In this document: piece after piece, positions 25,188 through 34,741 of the stretch | Layout of the letters: the number at the start of each line of letters is the position of its first letter | Position numbering within the stretch: the stretch's first letter is position 1 | Notes under the pieces: generated by a model | Database searches by the model: none | Seen by the model: only the letters and a program-made list of their open reading frames with translations | Told to the model about the DNA's origin: nothing | Assembly (NCBI GenBank): GCA_022482785.1 | Contig: JAKVON010000015.1 | Location: 1 to 48,094, forward strand | From: Atopobiaceae bacterium | GTDB lineage: Bacteria > Actinomycetota > Coriobacteriia > Coriobacteriales > Atopobiaceae | Reading direction: 5' to 3' | Length of the DNA stretch: 48,094 nucleotides | Made by a program: the position numbers and the translations under genes

Positions 25188-25288
25188 ACGAGATGTAGCG
25201 GGGCCGAGGCCACCATGCGAGCTGTCAAGTTGCTGCCGCCGAAGTTAGGCGGGAAGAACAGTCTACTCGCCGTGCCGCGGAATGCAAG

Positions 25289-25327
25289 GCGCCGCTATTC
25301 GGCGGGCTGCTCGCCGAATAGCGGCGC
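25289..25327. other. Perfect 16-bp inverted repeat upstream of the beta-helix membrane protein
   Basis: GCGCCGCTATTCGGCG (25289-25304) and CGCCGAATAGCGGCGC (25312-25327) pair perfectly around 7 bases. No T-run follows on either strand. It lies about 95 bases before the next gene and 100 bases upstream of tmRNA. A leader hairpin, barrier or operator is possible. The rest of 25188-25420 shows nothing recognisable. Confidence 0.6.
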
Positions 25328-25420
25328 GGCCAGGGGTGCGGCCCGCCCGGTATGGGGGAAAGTGTTGGCAGTGTCCGGCCGTGGACCAAGTGGTCGCGGC
25401 CGCTGGGGATGGGGGATGCC

Positions 25421-26561
25421 ATGGGGAAGTTCGAAAGGGGCCTGCTCTCGCTCGCCTGCGCGCTCACGCTCGCCCTCGTGCCGGCGGCTGCGCTCGCCGA
25501 CGAGGCCGCCGCCGGCAACACGCTCGCGTCGGGCGATTCGAGCTCCACGGCCACGGCCGTGTCGGCCGAGCGCGACTACTACTGGTTCGGCCAGTCCCTC
25601 GACGCGAGCGGCGTCTCGGTGGGGTCGAGCCTCGTCGCTGCCGGCGAGAACATCTACGTGCAGGGTGGCGCCGTCGGCGGGAGCGTGCGCGCCGCGGGCC
25701 GCTCGGTGGTGGTCCATGAGGTCGCCGTCACCGACAACATCACCGCGGCAGGTGAGACCGTCATGGTCGGCTCGGACACCACCTGCGCCGGCGCCTACCT
25801 CGCGGGAAAGCGGGTCGAGTTCGACGGCACGGCCTCCGACCTCCGCGTGGCCGCGCAGGACGTCGTCATCTCCGGCACGGTGAACGGGGACGTCAACGTG
25901 GATGCCGGCACCGTCACGATCGAGCGCGGCGCGGTCGTGAACGGCTCGCTCAACGTGCGTGCCGCAAGCGAGCCCGTCATCGACAGCGGCGCCAAGGTCG
26001 AGTCGGTCAACTACACGCTCTCCTCGGAGGGCGGGAGCACGAACACGCCCGCATTCGACCTCACCGGCATCATCTACCTCGTGTTCGTCTTCTGCCTCAT
26101 CGCCCTTGCCCTCACCTGGCTGTTCCCGGTCGCCGTCGACGGGGCTGTCGCGATGGTGCGCCAGCGTACGGTCGCCCATCTGGTCACCGGCCTCGTCGGC
26201 ATGGTGGCCGCCCTGCCCGTGGCCCTCGTCCTCTTGCTCGTGGCGCCGCTCGCGGGCGCGCTCGTGGGGGTCGTGCTCGCCGTCTTCCTGGTCGCCGCCC
26301 CGTTCGCGGGGGCCTCTCTCGTGCGGCCTCGCCTTCCCGGGCTGGAACCGCTTCGGCGCGGCAGCGCTGGGCGGTGCCGTCGCGGGGGTCCTCGCCTCGA
26401 TTCCCTACGTGCGGGCCGTCTTCATCGCGGCTGCCTTCGTCTATCTGCTGGGCTATGTGCTCCAGAGCATCTACCTGGGCATGCGTGCTCCCACCGCGCG
26501 ACAGCTCGAGGACGCGACGGGCGACGCCCCCGTTCCTCCTTCGACAGTACATAATGAGTAA
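25421..26561 (+). CDS. Exported beta-helix (bactofilin-like) membrane protein (one single-base shift)
   Basis: About 380 residues from ATG 25421. A signal peptide (GLLSLACALTLALVPAAALA) precedes a repetitive region of short strands (VSVGSSLVAAGENIYVQGGA, AAQDVVISGTVNGDVNVDAG), like the right-handed beta-helix of polymer-forming bactofilin-type domains. Four or so membrane segments follow (from about residue 210) and a short cytoplasmic tail. An extra G in the run at 26308-26312 breaks the frame; correcting it restores LAFPGWNRFGAAALGG and a stop at 26561. A structural role in the envelope is a guess. The stop codon lies inside the inverted repeat of the following toxin-antitoxin operon. Confidence 0.65.
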
Positions 26562-26629
26562 ATAAGCAATAAGTTTACTCAAAATATGCTACCATGAGGT
26601 CTCCACACGCGAGCGAGGAGACCTCATGG
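26555..26629 (+). promoter_or_regulatory. Toxin-antitoxin operator and start-codon inverted repeat
   Basis: Two inverted repeats frame the promoter. TGAGTAAA (26555-26562) and TTTACTCA (26574-26581) lie upstream of a TATGCT -10 (26585-26590). CCATGAGGTCTCC (26592-26604) and GGAGACCTCATGG (26617-26629) form a perfect 13-bp pair whose right arm contains both the ribosome site GGAG and the antitoxin ATG (26626). Either may be bound by the antitoxin. If transcribed, the second could fold and hide the start codon. Confidence 0.7.
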
Positions 26630-26913
26630 CTGCCATCTATCCCATCAGCGACCTGCAGAAGCACCCGTCCGAGGTCAAGGCGAAGGCGCACGAGCAGATT
26701 GTCCACCTCACCGAGAACGGGAAGGGTGCCTACGTCTTCGCGACGGAGGAATACTTCGAGGACTACGTTGAGCGTCGCGCGGCCGAGCTCGCCTTCGAGG
26801 AGCGGTGCGAGCATGCCATCGAACAGGGGATGGAAGCTCTGAAGCGGGGCAACGTGCACTCGCTCGAAGAGGCTCGGGCGATATACGACGACCAGGAGGC
26901 TCTCCGTGCCTGA
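26626..26913 (+). CDS. Antitoxin, Phd/YefM-like
   Basis: 95 residues. The N-terminus IYPISDLQKHPSEV resembles the DNA-binding fold of Phd/YefM antitoxins, followed by VHLTENGKGAYVFATEEYFE and a helical acidic C-terminus that would cover the toxin. It overlaps the toxin gene by 8 bases, the usual arrangement. Autorepression through the inverted repeats just upstream is inferred from the family. Confidence 0.8.
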   Translation: MAAIYPISDLQKHPSEVKAKAHEQIVHLTENGKGAYVFATEEYFEDYVERRAAELAFEERCEHAIEQGMEALKRGNVHSLEEARAIYDDQEALRA

Positions 26914-27175
26914 TGTCTCCGTCGCCTTCTCAGACCCATTCCTCGACGAGTTGAGGGAGGTCGGATCAGATGCACTTGCCAATGAGGTATGGCAACTGGC
27001 GGAGACTCTGCGGCATTTCCCCCAGCTTGGCACGACAGCGGTCAGAGATTCAATCGCCTCCAGGTATGGACAAGACATCAGGAAGCTGCCCGTTGGCTCA
27101 TTTCTTGTCATCTATTGTTTCGACGGCGGGAGCGTCACGTTTCTCGCCCTCATTTCCGGTTCGCGGGTTCGTTGA
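26906..27175 (+). CDS. Toxin, RelE/ParE family
   Basis: 89 residues. The fold features of RelE/ParE toxins are visible: an N-terminal helical region (SDPFLDELREVG), then RDSIASRYGQDIRKLPVG and the C-terminal strands FLVIYCFDGGSVTFLALI. RelE-type toxins cut ribosome-bound mRNA and ParE types act on gyrase; the sequence does not decide. It is translationally coupled to the antitoxin. Confidence 0.78.
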   Translation: MPDVSVAFSDPFLDELREVGSDALANEVWQLAETLRHFPQLGTTAVRDSIASRYGQDIRKLPVGSFLVIYCFDGGSVTFLALISGSRVR

Positions 27176-27222
27176 GATTGGGGTATAGGCCCGTGCAACC
27201 ACATGCCTTGGGAGGCGACCTC

Positions 27223-28130
27223 ATGAACGATGACAACATCGCGCTCGTGCTCGAGGGAGGGGGCCTGCGCGGCCAGTTCACGGCCGGCGTGCTCGACGTG
27301 CTCCAGGAGCGCGGCCTCGGTGACGCCTTCTCCTGCGTCCTCGGCACCTCGGCCGGGCGCCATCAACGGCGCGAACTTCAGGTCGCGTCAGCCCGGCCGA
27401 ATGATGCGCGACACCCTCGCCTATCGCGATGACAAGCGCTTCATGTCGCTCTACGCGCTCGCCAAGACGGGGAGCATCGCAGGAAACGACTTTCTCTATC
27501 ACGAGGTCCAGGAGACGCTCGATCCCTTCGACTGGGATGCCTACAATGCACGCAGGCTGCCCCTGTGGGCGGTTGCCACAGACATCGTCTTCGGCGTTCC
27601 GGCCTACCTCGAGATCAGGTCGCCTCCCGGATGACATGGACAAGATCCGCGCCTCGGCGTCGCTTCCCGTGGTCTCGAGGTCGTGCAGGTGGACGGCCAT
27701 CTCTATCTCGACGGCGGAACCATGGACGCCGTTCCGGTCGAGGCCGCGCTTGGCCTCGAGGGGGCCCCGCGCATCGAGGGGCACGAGCCGGCGAGCCGCG
27801 CCTTCGTCGTGCTCACCCGCGAGCACGGCTATGCCAAGGAGGGGCCCTACGAGCTCATGGCGCTCGCCGAGGCCCGCTATCGCGAGTACCCCTTCTATCT
27901 GGAGGCGCTTCGCACCCGTCCCGAGCGCTACAACCCGCAGCGCGAGACCATCCGCGAGCTCGAGCGAGAGGGGAGGGCCTTCGTGGTCGAGCCGCCCGAG
28001 CCCATCGACATCGCCGCCACGGAGCGCTCGGGCGACAAGCTGCTCGGCGCCTATGTCCTCGGGCGTCAGGAGATGACGAGGCGCCTCGACGAGGCGAGGG
28101 GAGTTCCTCGGCTCGCGAGACGCCTCGTAG
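27223..28130 (+). CDS. Patatin-like phospholipase (four single-base shifts)
   Basis: About 300 residues when repaired, from ATG 27223 with GGGAGG upstream. Oxyanion motif LVLEGGGLRGQFTAGVLD, nucleophile serine in LGTSAGAINGANF, and the dyad aspartate in LYLDGGTMDAVPVEAA. This family hydrolyses acyl esters of lipids. Four shifts occur: extra G at 27355-27357 (inside the GxSxG motif), extra C at 27626-27628, missing G near 27683, extra G at 28098-28101; repaired, it ends EFLGSRDAS at 28130. All are changes of one base in a short run, so the gene is probably intact. It converges on the kinase at 28159. Confidence 0.78.
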
Positions 28131-28158
28131 AAGCGGCTCCGCATGTGCGGACGGGCGG

Positions 28159-29090
28159 CTACATCGTCGTGAGCTCGACGCGATCGATGAGGGAGTCGAT
28201 CACGGAGCGCTCGGCGGCCTGCGTGCCGGACTCCATGACGTTCGCCGCGCCCGTGGCCATCGCGAGGCGCATGGTGTCCTCGAGGGAAAGGCCCGTGTCC
28301 TCGGCGAACGCCAAGCGCGGCGACGACCGAGTCGCCCGCGCCCACGGTGCTTCCCACCTTGACCTTCACGGGGCTTGCCTTGATGGCCTGCTCCTTGGTC
28401 ACGAACATCGCGCCCTGCGCCGCCCATCGACACCACCACGTGGTCGACGCCCTGCTCCACGAGCTCGCGCCCGGCCTCGGCCACCAGCTCGTCGGTGTCG
28501 AGCTTGCGCCCGAGCATGGCGCCCAGCTCGATCTCGTTGGGCTTGGTGAGGTAGGGGTGGGCCTTGAGGCCGGCGACGAGCTTGTCGCCGTCGGCGTCGA
28601 GGAAGACCTTGGTGCCCGCCTTCTTGCAGGCGGCGACCCAGGCCTCGTAGGTGTTGGCGGCGGCCCCGCGGGGCAGGCTGCCCGAGAGGACCACGATGTC
28701 GCCCTCCTGGAGCAGTCCCACGAGCTCCTCGAGCATGGAGTCGAGCATGGCATCGGTGACCTCGGGGCCGGGCTCGTTGATGTCGGTGTGGGTGCCCAGC
28801 TTGGGGTCGATCACCTTGAGGTTGGTGCGCGTCTCGCCCTCCACCTCGAAGGCCCTGCATTCGATGGCCTGCTTGGCCAGGGCGTCGGTGATTGCCTTGC
28901 CGGTGCCGCCTCCCAGGACGGCGAGCGCGATGCTCTCGCCTCCCAGCTTGGCGATGACCTTCGAGACGTTGATTCCCTTGCCGCCCGGATCGACCCTGAG
29001 CTCGGAGATGCGGTTCACCGAGTCGAGCGTGAACTCAGGGATCTGCGCGGTCTTGTCGAGCGCTGGGTTCAAGGTGACGGTGTAGATCAT
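28159..29090 (-). CDS. 1-phosphofructokinase-like sugar kinase, PfkB family (two single-base shifts)
   Basis: About 310 residues, minus strand, ATG at 29090 with GGAAAGGAA upstream. N-terminal MIYTVTLNPALDKT and GGKGINVSKVIAKLGG are the FruK/LacC subgroup hallmarks; VGSTVGAGDSVVAAL holds the catalytic aspartate and anion hole. Extra bases at about 28431-28437 and 28308 break the frame; repaired, it gives VSMGAQGAMFVTKEQ and VVAALAFAEDTG and a stop at 28159-28161. It phosphorylates fructose-1-phosphate or a related sugar phosphate. No PTS gene is next to it, so the substrate is not certain. Confidence 0.82.
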
Positions 29091-29321
29091 CGCGTGTTCC
29101 TTTCCGGAGTATGGCCAGAGGCCTTCACTGCTAGTGTATCCTGCGCGGGTCTTCGGCCTTCCCGCGCACAAGAACTACGTTTCGATCTTTCGGCTGGCGT
29201 GTGGTGCCGCCTGTCGGAGCGTCGTCTCGCCAAGCAGGGTCCCCAGATAGTATCGACAACGGGGATATGGGTTGCTGGCTGAGGAGCCGCCGCCGGCCGT
29301 CGGGGATGTTGGGGTATCGAA

Positions 29322-32074
29322 ATGAGTGGATGCCGTCTTGCCCGCCGTGCGTTCGGGACGCTCGGCCTTTCGCTCGCATTGGCGTTTGGGGCCGCGTGCC
29401 TCCCGGTCCCCGCCCGGGCCGCCAGCCTCGCCGACCTCATCCAGCCGTTCCCCACGGGCAAGGAGTCCACACCGGACGAGGTCGCAAACCAGGCGGCGCT
29501 CAACAGGGCTTACGCCCGGGCATGGGAGCAGGGCGAGCTCACCGCCCAGTCGGCGCTCCCGTCGTCCTACGACCTTCGCGACGTCGGCGGCGTCGACTAC
29601 CTGGCTCCCGTGCGCCTCCAGAACCCGTGGGGCAGCTGCTGGGCCCATGGGCTCTGCTCGTCGCTCGAGACCAGCACGGCCATCCAGACCGGTGGCAAGG
29701 GCGCGACCAGGCCTCGACTATGCCGAGCGTCAGCTGATGTGGGTCAGCGCGAACCCGGTCAACTCCAAGAGCACCATCGCGGGTCGCAGGCGTCGACGCC
29801 GACCAGTGGGGGGAGGGGCTCGTCATCCCGTTCGGCTCGGGTAACTTCGCCTCGCTCGAGAGCGCCCAGCCGTTGAGCGCTTGGCAGGGCATCGCCTCCG
29901 AGTCGCAGGGCATCCCCTATGTGGCCAACGACGGCACGCGGTCCACGTCCTCCGACTGGTCCATCCCCGAGGGCTTCCGAGACCTCTCCGCGGTGCGACT
30001 CTCCGACGCCAGCCTGCTCCCTTCGCCCGTGACGCTTATCGACGGGCCCGATGCGAACAACGACTGGTCCTCGGCCTACGACGCGTCTGCCACCGAGGCC
30101 ATCAAGCAGGCGGTTCGCACGAACGGAGCTGTCTATATCGCCTACCACAGCATCCAGCCGGCGACGCTCGGGAATGGGGAGACGAGGACCCTCTGCTTCA
30201 ACTACCAGTACGGCTCCCAGTGCATCCCGGTCTACCACTATGATGCGAGCAAGAGTACAGACCCGATGAACACGCTGGCGAATCACGTGGTGAGCGTCGT
30301 GGGGTGGGACGACGACTTCTCGCGTGATAACTTCGGCACCGAGAAGCCCGCTGGCAACGGGGCCTTCCTCGTGAGGAACTCCTGGGGAACCGACACCTGG
30401 GGAGCGAGGCTTCTCTGCGACGACCTGAGCTATAAGTTGGAGGACTATACCGACGAGAAAGGCGTGACCCACTCCCTTGGGATGACCTATACGTCCAGCG
30501 GGACGTGGGCCCTGCTCGAGGAGCCATCGGGCACGGTCTATCTCAACGATCTCGAGGGCGTGGACCTCTCCGCCATCAACCGGCGGCTGGTGTTCAAGAA
30601 GAAGGACGGCACGCAGGTCACCGTGTACCTGGCGAAGGACTTTCCCGACTCCCCCACGTGGGATGGCTACTTCTGGCTCTCCTACTATGACGCCACGATC
30701 ATGGGTTCCATGACCTCCACAGCCGACGTTCCCACTGCGGGAACCTACTCCCACGACCACGAGTACATGTACGACTACCTGGGAGAGGCGAGTTCGAACA
30801 CGACGATGGAGGGCGCATTCGACACCTCGGGCACCCACGGGAGCGCGGCGAACGTGTTCGTCGCCCAGAGCGACGAGCGGCTCTCGGCCGTCTCGGTCTC
30901 CACCGGCTCGCCTGGCTCGAAGGCGAGCATCGCGGTGTACCTGCTGCCCGACGCGGCGAGCGGTCCCACCCAGAGCGCCACGGGCGAGCCGGTGGGGACG
31001 ACCGCGGCCACGATCGACGACCCGGGCTACCACACGGTCGCGCTCGATGTCCCCGTCCTGCTGAGGAAGGGCCAGCGCTTCTCCGTGGTCGAGACCATCG
31101 TCGGCCAGGACGGCGGGTATGTCCCCATCGAGCTCGCGACCACCAAGAAAAACGACTGCACGTACCTCGCGGAGTGCGGGACACAGGAGAGCTACCTCAG
31201 CTCCGACGGCGGCGCGACCTGGACCGACATTCACGACCTCACGCTCGACGACCTTTCCGGGAAGACCGCGGAGTCGGCCTTCGCGGTCTCGACCATCGGC
31301 AATGCCGAGATACGCGCCTTCACCACAGATTGGAAGGCCGACGCCAACTTCGTCGACGGGACCGCGACGGGCGTCACCCAGACGGGCCTCGATGCCGTGG
31401 CGGATGGGATTGCCACCACCGTTCCGGCGTCCGCACGCACCGCGAGCGTGACGCTCGACGTCGAGGCGGGCGACGCCGCCGGCACGCCGTCCCTCGCGAT
31501 CCGCGGCCTCGCGCCCGCGAAGGGCCTCTCGTTCGACGCGTTCTACGACGTGACCCTCACACAGACCGTCGACGGCGTGACCGCCGACATCGGGTCTGAG
31601 AACGACGATCTCATCGGGGTGAGCTACCCGTTCGACTTCGCCGGCAAGGGCCAGATGCACGTCTTCGGCTGTCACCAGGGCACCGCCTACGAGCTTTCGA
31701 CCTCGTCGAACGCCGACGGAGAGTACTTCGTGGCCGACGAGGCGACCGGCACGGTCACGGTCCTCGCCAAGCGCTACTCCACCTTCGCGCTCGCGCATGC
31801 GGCCCAGGCCGTCGCGCCGACGCCCTCGGCCGTGATCAACCCGACGCAGGCCTCCGCGAGCGTGCCCGTTGACGTGGGCACGCCGGCGACGGGAGACGAG
31901 ACCCAGGCCGCGGCTGTCGCCGCGATCGGTGCCGGAATCGCGGCCGCCGGAGCCCTCCTCGCACGGAGGCGCCATTCCTGCGTGCAGGACGTGTGGATGG
32001 CGAGAGTTTCCTTGCCTTCCCCGCAGCGTGGTGTACACTTTGAAAGCTTCTTTGACGAGCCCCGTAATCTCTGA
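29322..32074 (+). CDS. Secreted papain-family (C1) cysteine protease with lectin-like domain (two single-base shifts)
   Basis: About 915 residues from ATG 29322. A signal peptide (LGLSLALAFGAACLPVPARA) precedes a C1 peptidase domain: catalytic Cys in NPWGSCWAHG, His in NHVVSVVGWDDDF, Asn in RNSWGTDTWG. A lectin-like domain and beta-rich region follow, then TPATGDE, a hydrophobic stretch and RRRH, which looks like a sortase-type wall anchor. Extra G bases at 29699-29701 and 29781-29783 split the frame; repaired, it gives PGLDYAERQLMWVS and VAGVDADQWGEGLVIPFG. The tail continues past RRRH for about 30 residues into the rplM promoter. Likely surface-bound. Confidence 0.8.
32012..32039 (+). promoter_or_regulatory. 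Probable promoter of rplM-rpsI
   Basis: TTGCCT (32012-32017) and TACACT (32034-32039) are separated by 16 bases, 75 bases before rplM. It lies inside the last codons of the protease reading frame. Confidence 0.6.
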
Positions 32075-32113
32075 CAAGAACAAGTTCGAACGATAAGTAC
32101 ATGGAGGAGTCAA

Positions 32114-32554
32114 GTGAACAAGTCGACTCAGTACGCCAAGCCCGGCGAGATCGAGCGCAAGTGGGTGCTCATCGATGCCGACGGCGCGACGCTCGGCCGC
32201 CTCGCGACGCAGGCAGCGATGATCCTGCGTGGCAAGAACAAGCCGCAGTACACGCCGCACACCGACACGGGCGACTACGTGATCGTCATCAATGCCGATA
32301 AGGTCCAGCTTACCGGCGTGAAGGCGAACAGCAAGTCCTACTGGCGCTATTCCGGATGGCTCGGCGGCCTCAAGACCGAGAGCTTCGAGGAGGCCATGGC
32401 CAAGCACCCCGAGCGCGTCATCGAGCACGCCGTCAAGGGCATGCTTCCCAACACCACCCTGGGGCGCCAGCAGTTCATGAAGCTCAAGGTCTACGCAGGC
32501 CCGGAGCATCCGCACGCTGCCCAGAACCCCACCAAGATCGATCTGGAGGCCTAA
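32114..32554 (+). CDS. rplM: 50S ribosomal protein L13
   Basis: 146 residues from GTG 32114, with GGAGG upstream. Typical motifs are [34 protein letters not shown] and [14 protein letters not shown]. It is a large-subunit assembly protein. It is 3 bases from rpsI, the universally common pair. Confidence 0.97.
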   Translation: MNKSTQYAKPGEIERKWVLIDADGATLGRLATQAAMILRGKNKPQYTPHTDTGDYVIVINADKVQLTGVKANSKSYWRYSGWLGGLKTESFEEAMAKHPERVIEHAVKGMLPNTTLGRQQFMKLKVYAGPEHPHAAQNPTKIDLEA

Positions 32555-32557
32555 CCG

Positions 32558-32953
32558 ATGGCTGACAACACCGCAATCTACACGGCAACCGGCCGTCGCA
32601 AGGAGGCCGTCGCCCGCGTCCGCATCTTCCCGGGTTCCGGCAAGGTCACCGTCAACGGCCGTGACGCCGCCGACTACTTCGGCCGCCAGCAGCTCGTCGA
32701 CAACGCGACCGCGCCCTTCAAGGTGACGGACACCGTCAACCACTTCGACGTCGTCGCCACCTGCGACGGCGGCGGCATCACCGGCCAGGCGGGCGCGCTG
32801 CGCCTCGGCATCGCCCGCGCGCTGCTCGATGCCGGCGACTACCGCGCCGAGCTCAAGAAGGCCGGGTTCCTCACGCGCGACTCCCGCGCCGTGGAGCGCA
32901 AGAAGTACGGCCTGAAGAAGGCCCGCAAGCGCCCGCAGTTCTCGAAGCGCTAG
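32558..32953 (+). CDS. rpsI: 30S ribosomal protein S9
   Basis: 131 residues. It shows [20 protein letters not shown] and the basic C-terminal tail [17 protein letters not shown] that reaches the P-site tRNA. It is cotranscribed with rplM and followed by a terminator at 32979. Confidence 0.97.
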   Translation: MADNTAIYTATGRRKEAVARVRIFPGSGKVTVNGRDAADYFGRQQLVDNATAPFKVTDTVNHFDVVATCDGGGITGQAGALRLGIARALLDAGDYRAELKKAGFLTRDSRAVERKKYGLKKARKRPQFSKR

Positions 32954-32978
32954 TCTCTCGAAAACGGCAACGTCTCTT

Positions 32979-33015
32979 GGGCGGGGCGGGGAGCAATCCT
33001 CGTCCCGCCCTCTTT
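32979..33015 (+). terminator. Intrinsic terminator after rpsI
   Basis: GGGCGGG (32979-32985) pairs with CCCGCCC (33004-33010) and is followed by TCTTT. Confidence 0.75.
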
Positions 33016-33070
33016 GCGCCGCGATGCCATCGGCCGCCCGACCGCCCTGGTCCTACGTCTCCGCCGGAGG

Positions 33071-33161
33071 GTGCGATCAGTACCACAGACGGCCGACGGC
33101 GACCTGCGGTTTTCTTCCCCGGCCATTCTCGCCACTCGCGCTTCTGTGGTACTGGTCGCAC
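33071..33161. repeat. Dispersed element with terminal inverted repeats, family B, copy 2
   Basis: 91 bp bounded by GTGCGATCAGTACCACAG (33071-33088) and CTGTGGTACTGGTCGCAC (33144-33161), inverted copies at 17 of 18 positions. The interior shares GCGACCTG...GGTTTT with copy 1 at 8175. It sits in the rpsI-glmM spacer (32954-33347), which otherwise holds the rpsI terminator and a short inverted repeat TTCTAT/ATAGAA at 33267-33283 near the likely glmM promoter. Confidence 0.85.
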
Positions 33162-33347
33162 CGTTTGGCCTTTGCGCCCCCTCGGCCCCTTCCTCGCGTG
33201 CCCCCCGCCGCCCGACCGCCCTTTTCCCTCTTCCTGTGATTGGGGGAGTCCGAGGCCGCCTGCGCGTTCTATCTCGCATAGAATAGGGTCTCGCGGCATG
33301 ACTTCGGCCTTCTGGGCAAGATGCCCCACTGGTCCAGGGAGGATTAC

Positions 33348-34685
33348 ATGGCTAACGATCTGTTCGGCACCGATGGCGCCCGTGGCGTCGCGAACTCCGA
33401 GCTCACCTGCGAGACGGCCTTCCGTCTCGGCGAGGCTGCCGTCGAGTTCGCCGGCCCCGACATCTGCCTCGGGCGCGACACCCGCAAGAGCGGCGTCATG
33501 CTCGAGAGCGCCCTCACGGCCGGCATCATGAGCGCGGGCGGCACGCCCCATTGCGCGGGCGTCGTCCCCACGCCGGCCGTCGCGCTGCTCACGCGCGAGC
33601 TGGGGTGCGGAGCGGGCATCGTCATCTCCGCCTCCCACAACCCGCCCGAGTACAACGGCATCAAGTTCTTCTCCTCCAAGGGCATGAAGCTCCCCGACGC
33701 CACGGAGGACAGGATCGCCGAGTTCGTGCTCGGCGGGGGCGACGAGGCGACCCCTGCGGGGCGTCCCGTCGGCGCCAAGGTCGGCTGCATCGAGAAGATC
33801 AAGGACGCGCGCGAGCGTTACATCTCGCATGCCATCTCCACCATCGGCTGCGACCTCTCCGGCCTGCGCGTCGCGGTGGACTGCGCCCACGGCGCCTCCT
33901 GCAAGACCACGCCCACGGCACTGCGCCGCCTGGGGGCCGTGGTCACCGCCATCAACACCGACTACGACGGCACCGACATCAACGTGGGGTGCGGCTCGAC
34001 CCACCTCGGCCCCATCACCGAGCTCGTGCGCAGGACCGGCGCGGACATCGGGCTGGCCCATGACGGGGACGCCGACCGCGTGCTGTTCGTCGACGAGAAC
34101 GGCAGCGAGATAGACGGGGACTTCGTGCTCGCGATCTGCGGCACGGAGCTGGCCTCCAGAGGGGAGCTCCCCGGCAACGAGATCGTCTCGACCGTCATGT
34201 GCAACCTCGGGTTCACCACGGCGATGCGCGCGGCCGGCATCGACGTGGTGCAGACCGCCGTGGGCGACCGCTACGTGCTCGAGCGCATGATCGAGGACGG
34301 GGCCGTCATCGGCGGCGAGCAGTCCGGCCACATCATCTTCCTCGACCACAACTCCACCGGGGACGGCCTCATCACCGCGCTCCAGGTCCTCGCGGCCATG
34401 AAGACGTCCGGCAAGAAGGCGTCCGAGCTCGCGGGCGTCATGGAGCGCTTCCCGCAGTCCCTCGTCAACGTCGAGACCTCGCGCGGCTCCGAGCTCGACG
34501 CCTCCGAGGCCATCGCCGAGGCCGTCCGCGCCGCCGAGGCCGAGCTTGCCGAGGCGGGCCGCGTGCTCGTCCGCGCGAGCGGCACCGAGCCCCTCGTCCG
34601 CGTCATGGTCGAGGCCAAGAGCGAGGAGCGCGCCAGGGGCTGCGCCAACGCCATCGCCAAGGTGGTCGAGCGCGAGCTCGGCTAG
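33348..34685 (+). CDS. glmM: Phosphoglucosamine mutase
   Basis: 445 residues from ATG 33348 (AGGGAGG upstream). It starts DLFGTDGARGVANSELT. The phosphoserine loop is SASHNPPEYNG (about 94-104), the metal loop is HDGDADRVLFVDENG, and the C-terminal phosphate-binding RASGTEPLVRVMVEA is present. It converts glucosamine-6-phosphate to glucosamine-1-phosphate for UDP-GlcNAc and peptidoglycan. glmS, the preceding enzyme of the pathway, is immediately downstream. Confidence 0.97.
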   Translation: MANDLFGTDGARGVANSELTCETAFRLGEAAVEFAGPDICLGRDTRKSGVMLESALTAGIMSAGGTPHCAGVVPTPAVALLTRELGCGAGIVISASHNPPEYNGIKFFSSKGMKLPDATEDRIAEFVLGGGDEATPAGRPVGAKVGCIEKIKDARERYISHAISTIGCDLSGLRVAVDCAHGASCKTTPTALRRLGAVVTAINTDYDGTDINVGCGSTHLGPITELVRRTGADIGLAHDGDADRVLFVDENGSEIDGDFVLAICGTELASRGELPGNEIVSTVMCNLGFTTAMRAAGIDVVQTAVGDRYVLERMIEDGAVIGGEQSGHIIFLDHNSTGDGLITALQVLAAMKTSGKKASELAGVMERFPQSLVNVETSRGSELDASEAIAEAVRAAEAELAEAGRVLVRASGTEPLVRVMVEAKSEERARGCANAIAKVVERELG

Positions 34686-34741
34686 GCAAACGTCCGGATC
34701 ATCTCGAACGGGTCCTTTCCCGTCGACGAAGGGAGTCTGAC

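Noticed and set aside
29759..32743. 994-residue minus-strand frame opposite the cysteine protease
   Set aside because: Shadow frame; the plus strand has a complete catalytic triad and signal peptide.
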